This document shows positions 42,631-51,370 of a stretch of 64,000 nt of DNA, piece by piece. Origin of the DNA: JACNIZ01 sp964344765 (GTDB taxonomy: Bacteria; Planctomycetota; UBA1135); the NCBI GenBank assembly GCA_964344765.1, contig CAYFOM010000021.1:1-64000 (forward strand). Reading direction: 5' to 3'. The notes beneath the pieces were generated by a model that had not been told where the DNA came from, made no database searches, and was given only the letters and a program-made list of their open reading frames with translations. The number at the start of each line of letters is the position of its first letter. The stretch's first letter is position 1. A program made the position numbers and the translations under genes.

Positions 42631-43887
42631 ATGATCCTCAGCCTCCTCCTCAGCACTCCCCTGCTGGCTGCTCCCCAAGCGACGGTATACGTGCCGGATG
42701 ATTACAACACCATCCAAGGTGCATTGTTCGCATCCGCCAGCGGCGACACTGTCATTGTGCGGCCCGGCACTTACCTTGAGTACGATTTGTCTTTCATGGG
42801 TAAGGACATTTTGTTGCTCGCCGAACGGGGGCCGAACGAAACCATTGTCGACGGCAGCGGTGCCAGCAGTGTGTTTTCGTTTAACAGTGCGGAAACCGCT
42901 GACGCCATTGTCGATGGGTTCACCATCACCAACGGTAAGCGGTGGGATGGAGGAGGCATTTCCGTTGTTGCCGATATCAACGGCGCTCCGGCTTCGCCGA
43001 CCATTCGCAATTGTGTGATTGAGGCGAACATCGGCACTGGCGGTGGTGGCGGCATTGCGATCGCCGGCGGATCGACCACGGTGGTGGAGAACTGTTTGAT
43101 TCAAAACAACATCACAGAAAATTATCACGGTGCCGGTGTGGTGATTTTTGCTTCGGAGCCGTTGTTTAAAAATTGCACCATTCGCAATAACACGGCTGCA
43201 GGAAACGGCGGCGGTTTTTCGGTTTGGGATACCAGCACGATCTTGACGGTCCGCAATTGCATCATGACTGGCAACCTGCCGACCAATGTGGTCACGACCA
43301 GCGGCGCACCGGCGATTCGCATTCGCTACTCGTTGGCGCAGGGCGACAGCGCCGAGTCATGGTTCGGCACCGGTTGCATTGACGACGACCCGCTGTACGT
43401 CAGCGGTCCATTGGGCGATGCATACCTCAGCCAAATTGAGGCGGGTCAACTTGCCGATAGCCCTTGCTTAGATACCGGCAAAGATACGGTGTCTCCTTAC
43501 CTGACGACGCGCACCGATCACGTGTGGGATAAGAATGTCGTCGACATGGGTTTCCACTACCGTGACCCAGAGGCGTTGCACCTCAGTTCGACCGGCGAAC
43601 CCGGCGGCCCGATGACCTTTGACATCATCAACGGCTCGCAAGGTGGACCGCTTCTATACTTGTACGCCGCTGGGCTCGGTTCGTACCAAGCCAATAACCC
43701 ATACACCGGCAACGTCGTGGTCACTGGGTTGGCAAGCTTCCACTTCACCTTCGCCGGTTTTGGCACCGGTGGAGTGAATGGTGAATTCAGCTTCCCCGCT
43801 GTAGTGCCGCCGGGAGCCGCCGGTTTGATTCACGTGCAGGTTTTGGACGGACTGACCGACCGCATGTCCAATGTACTCTCGCTTTAA
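42631..43887 (+). CDS. Secreted parallel beta-helix protein
   Basis: A 418-residue protein with a short signal peptide (MILSLLLSTPLLAAPQA). Residues 20-230 are a right-handed beta-helix of the pectate-lyase/NosD type: Y-N-T-I-Q-G-A-L near the start, then repeated coils such as G-F-T-I-T-N-G and N-C-V-I-E-A-N, N-C-L-I-Q-N-N and N-C-T-I-R-N-N. The last 110 residues form a beta domain ending in S-N-V-L-S-L, similar in style to the tails of the FG-GAP and PD40 proteins here. It could bind or cleave polysaccharide, but no catalytic residues are assignable. ATG 42631 is 2 nt after the selenoprotein stop, so the genes are probably coupled. Confidence 0.78.
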   Translation: MILSLLLSTPLLAAPQATVYVPDDYNTIQGALFASASGDTVIVRPGTYLEYDLSFMGKDILLLAERGPNETIVDGSGASSVFSFNSAETADAIVDGFTITNGKRWDGGGISVVADINGAPASPTIRNCVIEANIGTGGGGGIAIAGGSTTVVENCLIQNNITENYHGAGVVIFASEPLFKNCTIRNNTAAGNGGGFSVWDTSTILTVRNCIMTGNLPTNVVTTSGAPAIRIRYSLAQGDSAESWFGTGCIDDDPLYVSGPLGDAYLSQIEAGQLADSPCLDTGKDTVSPYLTTRTDHVWDKNVVDMGFHYRDPEALHLSSTGEPGGPMTFDIINGSQGGPLLYLYAAGLGSYQANNPYTGNVVVTGLASFHFTFAGFGTGGVNGEFSFPAVVPPGAAGLIHVQVLDGLTDRMSNVLSL

Positions 43888-45415
43888 TTCCTCCATCACT
43901 CGCGCAATGACCACGATCCTGCTTATGGCAGGATCGTTGTCGTCTTGCGCAAATCCTTCCCACTTTGCCGAAGACATTCACGTCGTCGCGCCCGAACCTT
44001 TTGGCGTGGTGCCGAGCGAACGTCAATTGAAATGGCACGAGTTGGAGTTCTACTGCTTCGTGCACTTCACGATGAATACCTTCACCGGCAAAGAGTGGGG
44101 GTACGGCGATGAGTCGTTGGACTTGTTTAATCCGACCGACTTCAGCGCCGAGCAAATTGTGATGACGGCGAAGAATGCCGGTATGAAGGGTTTGATTTTG
44201 ACCTGCAAGCACCACGATGGTTTTTGCTTGTGGCCGTCGGAATACACCGAGCACTCGGTGAAGAACACGCCATGGGAGAATGGCGACGGCGACATGGTGC
44301 GTGAATTCGCCGATGCTTGCGCCGAGCATGGGTTGAAGTTTGGTGTTTATCTGTCGCCGTGGGATCGCAATCACGCCGATTATGGAAAGCAGGAGTACAT
44401 CGACTACTACCGCAATCAACTGCGCGAGTTGTTAACGAACTACGGACCGGTGTTCGAGGTTTGGTGGGACGGCGCCAACGGCGGTGATGGTTATTACGGC
44501 GGCGCGCGCGAAGAGCGGCGCATTGATCGCGGCACTTATTACGGTTGGGAAGAGACCACCAAAATCGTGCGGCGCTTGCAGCCGGACGCGTGCATCTTTT
44601 CCGACTCCGGGCCTGACGTGCGTTGGAACGGCAATGAAAAAGGCATCGCCGGCGATCCTTGTTGGGCGACTTACACGCCGGAACCGCGCGACGGCGAAAC
44701 CAAAGCAGCTCCGGGTACCACCAAGTACTGGGACGGTAATCAAGGCCATCGCGACGGCACCATGTGGATTCCGGCCGAGTCGGATGTTTCCATTCGTCCA
44801 GGTTGGTTCTACCACGATGATCAAGACGACAAGGTGCGCACGCCGGAGAACTTGGTGGATTTGTACTTTCAATCCATCGGGCGGGGTTCGGCGTTTTTGC
44901 TGAACTTGCCGCCGGACCAGCGCGGCCGCATTCATGAAAATGACGTCGCGTCGCTGACTGAGTTCCGCAAGCGCATCGACGCGATCTTTGACCGTAATTT
45001 GGCCGTGGGTGCGAAGTTGGTGCCGAGCAATGTGCGCGGTGGAGCGGTGCGTTATTCGGCGATGAACTTGCTGGATGGCGATCGCAATACTTATTGGGCG
45101 ACGGATGACAACGCCGGTAAATCCGCCGACAGCGAGTCCGTGACCACGCAGGTTGTGGCCGAGCTTCCTCAAGCCACGACTTTCAATGTGGTAGACCTGC
45201 GCGAGTTTGTAGCGCTAGGTCATCGTGTGCATCATTGGAAGTTGGAGCAATGGCAGAACGGCGCGTGGGTGGAGTTCGCCGCCGGTGAAGCCATCGGCAA
45301 CCGACGTTTGTGGCGCGGGGATTCGGTGACCACCGAACAGGTGCGTGTCACTTTGACCGGTCCGGTGGGGCCAGCTTTGAGTGAGTTTGGTTTGTACCTG
45401 GAGCCGACTCGATAA
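43871..45415 (+). CDS. Exported alpha-L-fucosidase (GH29) lipoprotein with discoidin-like domain
   Basis: A 514-residue protein from ATG 43871, overlapping the previous gene by 17 nt; ATG 43907 is an alternative. The signal ends in a lipobox (G-S-L-S-S-C-A). The GH29 barrel covers about 50-380, with F-V-H-F-T-M-N-T-F-T, C-K-H-H-D-G-F-C-L-W and the nucleophile Asp200 in F-E-V-W-W-D-G-A-N. Residues 385-514 resemble an F5/8 type C (discoidin) carbohydrate-binding domain (N-L-L-D-G-D-R-N-T-Y-W-A-T). It should release alpha-L-fucose from glycans at the cell surface or periplasm. It converges on the giant multienzyme gene 20 bp away, whose GH29 part is its closest relative in the window. Confidence 0.88.
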   Translation: MYSRFNSSITRAMTTILLMAGSLSSCANPSHFAEDIHVVAPEPFGVVPSERQLKWHELEFYCFVHFTMNTFTGKEWGYGDESLDLFNPTDFSAEQIVMTAKNAGMKGLILTCKHHDGFCLWPSEYTEHSVKNTPWENGDGDMVREFADACAEHGLKFGVYLSPWDRNHADYGKQEYIDYYRNQLRELLTNYGPVFEVWWDGANGGDGYYGGAREERRIDRGTYYGWEETTKIVRRLQPDACIFSDSGPDVRWNGNEKGIAGDPCWATYTPEPRDGETKAAPGTTKYWDGNQGHRDGTMWIPAESDVSIRPGWFYHDDQDDKVRTPENLVDLYFQSIGRGSAFLLNLPPDQRGRIHENDVASLTEFRKRIDAIFDRNLAVGAKLVPSNVRGGAVRYSAMNLLDGDRNTYWATDDNAGKSADSESVTTQVVAELPQATTFNVVDLREFVALGHRVHHWKLEQWQNGAWVEFAAGEAIGNRRLWRGDSVTTEQVRVTLTGPVGPALSEFGLYLEPTR

Positions 45416-45434
45416 CGGCTCGCATTCACGCAAC

Positions 45435-48400
45435 TCAATCAATCACATCGATCTCAGCGGCCGACGCCCATGCGTTGCCGCTGATTTCGTTTAGCGCGGT
45501 TAGTCGCAAATACTGCGCAACGTGAGTTTGCTTGAAGTTCACTCGGCGCTCGGTCGGATTGTTGACCATGTTCTGGAAGTCATCTTCGGCGACTAGCTGC
45601 CAATCCTTGCCGTCGCTGCTGACTTCAATGCGGTAACGCAGAATGGTGCCATTGCGATTGGCGTCGGATCGCGGCGTGTAAACCAATCCCTTGAGCTTCA
45701 ACTCCTCACCAAAATCAATCGCGATGTGATGCGGATGCTGCGGCGACGTCGGCCGCCATTGGCTGTGCCACAGGGTTTTGGGGTTGCCGTCAATGGTCAT
45801 TGCCGCGCCTTCGCCGCTATCCGGTTGCTCACTGCTGACGTCGTGAATGCGCCAGCTGATTTTGCGTAAGTCAAAAACCGCTTCGCCGATTTCGCCACGG
45901 TAATTGGGGCGCCTCGGGTCGATGTAACAGGCGCGGATGCGCAACGAATCCGCCGTTTCCTGCTCGGGCCTTGGGACCAAGAGATGTGGTGTTTCGCGAA
46001 ACTGCTTCAAGTCCAAGGGTCCTGTATACAACATCGATTCAGCAGTTGGTTCGGCTCCGCTTAGAGTCCAACGAATTTCACAGCCCGAACGCGGTGTAAT
46101 GTTTAACTTTCCGCCATCGCTTAGGAAGAACTTCGGCGCTTCCAACACTTCCGGCGCCCAATACAAACCCACCTCACTAATCGTCGGGCACAACCGCGAC
46201 GAAGTGATGTGAATGCGCAACTTACTAATCTTCGCCGGAGCAAAACGCCGCAACGCGCGATGGCCGACGGCATTGCCTTTGCACAACCATTCCCAACCGC
46301 GCCCGTTCCAGCCTTCGACGAAATAACTTTCAATACGCTGACCCTGCGAAATTGCCTCGCGCAGTTCAAAGCAGTTCGCTTCGACTTGACGACGTAGATC
46401 AATCTCGAGTGATGCACGATTCAGCCTTTCCGATGGGTACCACCAGGTGTTTGGATCGCCGTCCACAGCTGCAGAAGGACCGTGGTTCTCGATTTCGACG
46501 ACCTCGTGGGGGCCGACCCAAGCCGATGTCTTTGGAGCACCCGTCACCAAGTTGTGCTCAAAACTCGCACGAACCAAATCCCCGAACTGCTTCAAGCGCG
46601 CCACATCCAATTCCTGAATCAAACCACGTCGATCCGGCGACAAGTTCAACAACAAAACCGAGTTTCCGCCATAGCTGGTTTCAAACAAATGCATCAAGCG
46701 GCCGACGGAGCCCTTCGTGTGACCATCTTCATGCGCGTGATAAAACCAACCACCACGCATCGACGTATCCATCTCCGCCGGATACCACCGCAACACGGCT
46801 CCTTGATCCAACGCCTCCTTCAGCGCCGCCCGACTTCCCAAATCCGGCTGCGTCGCACCCTTCACCATTTTGATGCGGATTTGATTGTCGCTTTCCGGCG
46901 CCTGCATCGGAATCACCGACCACTCGCCACCGGCGCGCGCATGACCGCCTTCATTGCCGATCCAACGCACGTCGGGACCGTCGATGGCGATGGTTGCTTG
47001 CGGTTGCAGGGAACGAATCATGCCGTACCACGCCTCGCGATCATAGGTTTGACCGGTGCCGGGTTTGGGGTTGGCACCGTCGAACCAAACTTCGTCGATC
47101 GGCCCGTATTCGGTCAGCAACTCATACAACTGGTTCATGAAGTAACGGTTGTACGAGTCCAAGTGGTATTGAAACTTCGGCGCGTGGGTTGGAATGCCCG
47201 AATCCTCGGGTGCGGAGCCGTCGCCATAAACGCCGCGCTCGATCGCATTCAAATCGGCTGGCGACAAGTACACACCAAATTTCAACCCATGTTTGCGACA
47301 AGCCGCCGCAAGCTCACCAACCACATCACCCTTGCCATCGCGCCACGGACTGTTGGCAACTGAGTGCGGCGTGTAGCGACTGGGCCACAAGCAAAAGCCG
47401 TCGTGGTGCTTGGCGGTTAGCAACATCAATTTCATGCCGGCGGCTTTTGCGGTCAGCACCCATTGCTCGGCGTCGAGGTGGGTGGGGTTGAATTGCTTGG
47501 GCGACTCTTTGCCGGTTCCCCATTCGCGATCAGTAAAGGTGTTGATGCCAAAGTGAATGAAGCAGGTCAGCTCAAGATCCTGCCAATCCAACTGCCGCTG
47601 GCTGGGCGCAACTCGAGCCGCGTCTTGCAACCATTGCGGTTGGCCTTCTTGTGGCAACTCTTCTTTCAGCAGCCTGCGCATCGTCGGCTCTAATGCTTCC
47701 ACCCATGCTTGATAGCCTGCGCCCGTTATGTGCACCCCATCGCCGGACATAGTTGCCGAGTTCAAACTGCCATCACGATTTTGGAACACCCGACGCAGAT
47801 CCAAATAATGAATCCTGGGCATGCCGCCAAGTGCAGCAATGTTTTTATGAACAATGTCGGCCTGCTCACGCTGCCAACTGGTTGCGCTGCCGGTGGGGAA
47901 GCACCCAAGCAGCACAATTTGCGCTTGCGGTTCGTTGGAATACAGTTCGCCGACCACCGCGCGGATTCCTTCGGCAGTTTGCTCGCCGCTGTTCCCGGCA
48001 TTGATGTTGTTGACGCCAATCATCAACACGATGACGCGCGGGTCAATCGCTTTAAAGTTGCCGTTTTGAATGCGCCACAGCAAGTGCTCGGTGCGATCGC
48101 CGGAAATGCCGAAACTTGCCGCGCCTCGCTCCCCGTAGAACTGATCAAAGGTGCGTTTGCCGTCGGCGCGGGCAAGTCGGTCGGCCGATCCAGTCCAGCT
48201 TTGCGTGATGGAATCGCCTAAGAAAACTACATCCAAATCGCTGTGGTCCAAGCCAAGCTGGTTGATGTTGTCGTGCTGCTTAAACCAAGTTCCTCCGCCC
48301 CAACCCGCCGGTCCGCCGCGCCACTCCACGCTGGGTTGCGGCACCACGCACGGGTTTACTAACGAGCCGTTCGCCTTCAACGCAAAATCAATAATGGGCT

Positions 48401-49775
48401 GCGGATTCGGCAAACTGTGCGGGTGGTGATTCATTCCCGGTTTGCGAATCACCTTGATCGAACCACCTAGCTTGCGATAAACGCGTTCCAATTCGTTGGT
48501 ATTCGGCTCGACCGGAACCACTTGATCCGCCTCGCCGACCACATGCAACAGCGGAATATCGGCCTCCGCCAATTTCTCCATCCCATCCATGCCCCAGCCG
48601 GGCCCGCTGGTGTATTTATGATCGCGACTACCCTTCCATGACTGTGGGTCGACTACCGGATTGTCGGCGTAAATTCCCATGACCCGATCCGGATACTTCT
48701 TCGCCCATTGATAAACCGCTAGCCCGCCGCGGCTCATGCCTTCCATCAACGGCTTGGCATGCAAACCGCCTTTGTGCATAAGGTGATAAAAGCTATCCCA
48801 GCGCTTCATCGCCAAACTTCCGCCAAGCAACCCGGAAACATCGCAATAAACCACATGCCAGCCGCGCTCGAGCATCGCGCGATCAAACTGCGGTTCATGA
48901 TCCCAAAAGCGCGCGCGCCAAACCCACGGACGACCGGCCGCGACCTTGCGCGGAAAAACCACTTTGCACGCACCGCCGGCCCAATTGAATTCAGTGGATT
49001 CAAAGCCATGGAATTCGCGCTTGTGCTGCACCATGCTGTGAAACATCAGCATCGACTTCAAACTGAACTCCGCATCAATCTCCGCGCCGACGGTTTCCGC
49101 AACGCGCCGCGCCACTGCCAATGCGCCATGCGGATTGGGATGCACGCCGTCTGCAAACCAACTTTTGCGTTCCAAAAACGGCGTGTGCAAGTCGATGATT
49201 TCCAGATGCTGCTGCGAAGCGACCTCGCGGATCGCCGGAACAATTTCATCGGCGATGCGCTGACCGTTGATGCCTTCGCCTTCCCGCCACGACGGCAACG
49301 GCGTGCACAAAATGATGCGCGTGCTCGGACACACCATGCGGAATTGATTCACCAATGCAACCGCGTCGCTTTTGAACTGCGCACCGTGCTTGCCCCAATT
49401 CATCCACTTGGAATCATTGGTGCCCAATTTGATCACGACCACATTCGGCTGCCACTCCAAAGCCGGCGTAGCCAGCTCGGTCTTCAACCACGGCTTATTG
49501 CCCTGCTGCAACATCGTCGCGCCGCTTACACCAAAGTTGCGCACCTCATAACCGCTACCCAACTGATGGCCGAGCATGTCGGGATAAGTGGTGTGATCCC
49601 GGCGCATGATTTTGTTGCCATGCGTGATCGAATCACCCACGCAAGCCACGCGGATGACGTCGCCCGTCGCGTGGTGCGGTGTGTTTGGGGGAGCGTCGTG
49701 CGGGGCGCCGACCTGAGCAATCGAAACCGCCGATGCGATCAGGGAAATGGCAGCAACTAAGATGCGGAGAACCAT
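45435..49775 (-). CDS. Giant modular enzyme: SGNH, alpha/beta-hydrolase, SGNH, GH29 fucosidase, discoidin-like domains
   Basis: A 1446-residue exported protein (signal peptide ILVAAISLIASAVSIAQ). Residues 40-235: SGNH esterase with Ser49 in C-V-G-D-S-I-T-H-G and D-G-V-H-P-N-P-H. About 240-470: alpha/beta-hydrolase with nucleophile elbow E-G-M-S-R-G-G and V-V-G-E-A-D-Q-V-V. About 480-715: a second, divergent SGNH domain with F-L-G-D-S-I-T-Q-S-W and G-D-G-V-H-I-T. About 730-1150: GH29 with T-A-K-H-H-D-G-F-C-L-W and nucleophile Asp899 in E-V-W-F-D-G-A-N. The remainder: discoidin-like segments, the last with D-G-N-P-K-T-L-W-H-S-Q-W. The esterases may strip acyl groups so that the fucosidase can act. 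The reading frame has no interruption, so the fusion is real unless misassembled. Confidence 0.87.
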   Translation of the reverse strand: MVLRILVAAISLIASAVSIAQVGAPHDAPPNTPHHATGDVIRVACVGDSITHGNKIMRRDHTTYPDMLGHQLGSGYEVRNFGVSGATMLQQGNKPWLKTELATPALEWQPNVVVIKLGTNDSKWMNWGKHGAQFKSDAVALVNQFRMVCPSTRIILCTPLPSWREGEGINGQRIADEIVPAIREVASQQHLEIIDLHTPFLERKSWFADGVHPNPHGALAVARRVAETVGAEIDAEFSLKSMLMFHSMVQHKREFHGFESTEFNWAGGACKVVFPRKVAAGRPWVWRARFWDHEPQFDRAMLERGWHVVYCDVSGLLGGSLAMKRWDSFYHLMHKGGLHAKPLMEGMSRGGLAVYQWAKKYPDRVMGIYADNPVVDPQSWKGSRDHKYTSGPGWGMDGMEKLAEADIPLLHVVGEADQVVPVEPNTNELERVYRKLGGSIKVIRKPGMNHHPHSLPNPQPIIDFALKANGSLVNPCVVPQPSVEWRGGPAGWGGGTWFKQHDNINQLGLDHSDLDVVFLGDSITQSWTGSADRLARADGKRTFDQFYGERGAASFGISGDRTEHLLWRIQNGNFKAIDPRVIVLMIGVNNINAGNSGEQTAEGIRAVVGELYSNEPQAQIVLLGCFPTGSATSWQREQADIVHKNIAALGGMPRIHYLDLRRVFQNRDGSLNSATMSGDGVHITGAGYQAWVEALEPTMRRLLKEELPQEGQPQWLQDAARVAPSQRQLDWQDLELTCFIHFGINTFTDREWGTGKESPKQFNPTHLDAEQWVLTAKAAGMKLMLLTAKHHDGFCLWPSRYTPHSVANSPWRDGKGDVVGELAAACRKHGLKFGVYLSPADLNAIERGVYGDGSAPEDSGIPTHAPKFQYHLDSYNRYFMNQLYELLTEYGPIDEVWFDGANPKPGTGQTYDREAWYGMIRSLQPQATIAIDGPDVRWIGNEGGHARAGGEWSVIPMQAPESDNQIRIKMVKGATQPDLGSRAALKEALDQGAVLRWYPAEMDTSMRGGWFYHAHEDGHTKGSVGRLMHLFETSYGGNSVLLLNLSPDRRGLIQELDVARLKQFGDLVRASFEHNLVTGAPKTSAWVGPHEVVEIENHGPSAAVDGDPNTWWYPSERLNRASLEIDLRRQVEANCFELREAISQGQRIESYFVEGWNGRGWEWLCKGNAVGHRALRRFAPAKISKLRIHITSSRLCPTISEVGLYWAPEVLEAPKFFLSDGGKLNITPRSGCEIRWTLSGAEPTAESMLYTGPLDLKQFRETPHLLVPRPEQETADSLRIRACYIDPRRPNYRGEIGEAVFDLRKISWRIHDVSSEQPDSGEGAAMTIDGNPKTLWHSQWRPTSPQHPHHIAIDFGEELKLKGLVYTPRSDANRNGTILRYRIEVSSDGKDWQLVAEDDFQNMVNNPTERRVNFKQTHVAQYLRLTALNEISGNAWASAAEIDVID

Positions 49776-49949
49776 GCCGTTAGCCTAACAACTGAGGCGC
49801 TGTGGTCCTCAATTCCGCGGCCGGCGGGGCGGTTCATCAGTGAACCAAATATGCGCCAATGTTTTAAGCGAGCAGCGGTGTTGATCCATTCTCGGAACTC
49901 AGTGATTGACCTCCCCACGGCGAAATAAAAAGCTTAACCTGGGAACGAA

Positions 49950-51347
49950 ATGGACCCCAATCGTCGACAGTTCCTCGGCGCCGGGCTCGCGAGTGCCGGC
50001 TTCCTCCTTCCCGAGAACTCACTGCTTTCGCCAGCCAATGGGCGATGGCAAATCATCGAGCCGGGCGATGCCGAAGCCGCGGCGCAAGAGCCGCAGCAAA
50101 AGGGCGCAGTGCCGACGCCATCCGAGCGCGTCGCCCGTTTTGAAAAAATGGCATTTGGCATGTTTGTGCATTGGGGTTTGTATTCACAGTTGGCGCAAGG
50201 CGAATGGACGATGACCATGCACGGCATCGGCAAGGAGGAGTACGCCAAGTTGATGAAGACTTTTACCGCCGAGGACTTTGACGGTCGCCAGCTGGCGAAG
50301 TTGGCGAAGCGCGCGGGGATGAAGTACATCACCCATACCAGTCGTCACCATGAAGGTTTTAGTTTGTACGACACGCGTGGTTTGTCGGATTGGGATGTAA
50401 CGCACACGCCGGCGCAGCGTGATTTGATTGCCGACTTCACCGAGGGTTGTCACGCCGAGGGCATTGTGCCGATGCTTTATTGCACGACTCTGGATTGGAC
50501 TGATGAGCGCTTCAAGAATGATTGGGATGCTTACCAGCAGTATTTGCGCGAGTCAGTGAAATTACTGTGCACCGAGTACGGTCCGATCGGCGGATTTTGG
50601 TTCGACGGCAATTGGAGTCGCAAAGACGCCGACTGGCAAGAGGATCAACTTTACGGAATGATTCGCGAGCTGCAGCCGGAGGCGTTGATCATTAACAACA
50701 CCGGTTTAGGCGCCGGCGGCAAGATCGGCCACCCGGAAATTGACAGCACGACTTTTGAACGTGGTCGGCCGGAGCCGGTGGATCGCAGTGGACACCCGAA
50801 GTACGTGGCTGGCGAAATGTGCCACACGTTGAATTTCCACTGGGGCATTGCGGAAAAGGATTTCAATTACTTATCACCAGCGCATGTGATCGAAGAGTTT
50901 TGCGGATGTCGGCGTGCGGGAGCTAATTTGCTGATGAATATCGGTCCGACGGCAACTGGCGCGGTTCCCGAATACGAAACCGCGTTGCTGAAGCGCGTCG
51001 GCGATTGGATTGATTTGCACGGCGGAACCGACGGTGCCCTCTACAGCGGCATCGCCGGTGGCATTCAGGGTGAAGAGCGCGACTTCGGCATACGCTTAGG
51101 CGACGAAGTGTATTTGTATGTGCACGACCTAACTCTGACCGCCGACACTCGCGCCCACGCCAAGTTGCGCGGGGCCGGAGGGCGTCCGTTTGCCGGTCTG
51201 CCCGAAGAATGGAAGTCGGCCGAATGGCTGGACAACGCAGAACAACTCAAATTAGAACGAGCCGACGACGGTCGCCTTGTTTTACACGCCACTCGATACC
51301 CCTACGGAACTAACACCGTAGTTCGCGTAGCTCGCTTGAAGAAATAG
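49950..51347 (+). CDS. Tat-exported alpha-L-fucosidase (GH29)
   Basis: A 465-residue protein with a Tat-type N-terminus (P-N-R-R-Q-F-L-G-A-G, residues 3-12). The GH29 barrel occupies residues 65-365: A-F-G-M-F-V-H-W-G-L-Y-S near the start, S-R-H-H-E-G-F-S in place of the common K-H-H-D-G-F, and the nucleophile Asp219 in G-F-W-F-D-G-N-W. The C-terminal 100 residues are the small beta-sandwich usual in the family. The change of K-H-H-D to R-H-H-E near the substrate pocket may indicate a different specificity. The start, 174 bp from the divergent giant enzyme, leaves room for a shared promoter region; no operator is evident there. Confidence 0.88.
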   Translation: MDPNRRQFLGAGLASAGFLLPENSLLSPANGRWQIIEPGDAEAAAQEPQQKGAVPTPSERVARFEKMAFGMFVHWGLYSQLAQGEWTMTMHGIGKEEYAKLMKTFTAEDFDGRQLAKLAKRAGMKYITHTSRHHEGFSLYDTRGLSDWDVTHTPAQRDLIADFTEGCHAEGIVPMLYCTTLDWTDERFKNDWDAYQQYLRESVKLLCTEYGPIGGFWFDGNWSRKDADWQEDQLYGMIRELQPEALIINNTGLGAGGKIGHPEIDSTTFERGRPEPVDRSGHPKYVAGEMCHTLNFHWGIAEKDFNYLSPAHVIEEFCGCRRAGANLLMNIGPTATGAVPEYETALLKRVGDWIDLHGGTDGALYSGIAGGIQGEERDFGIRLGDEVYLYVHDLTLTADTRAHAKLRGAGGRPFAGLPEEWKSAEWLDNAEQLKLERADDGRLVLHATRYPYGTNTVVRVARLKK

Positions 51348-51370
51348 TTTGCTAGCCTGCTTGAAGAAAT
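51334..51370 (+). repeat. 12-nt direct repeat spanning a stop and the next start
   Basis: GCTTGAAGAAAT occurs at 51334-51345 and 51359-51370. The first copy encodes the end of one GH29 protein; the second gives the upstream region and the first two bases of the ATG of the next. It is probably a small local duplication. Confidence 0.5.

Noticed and set aside
48759..49760. Plus-strand frame of 333 codons opposite the giant modular enzyme
   Set aside because: It is antisense to SGNH and alpha/beta-hydrolase active-site motifs that are clearly real on the minus strand.
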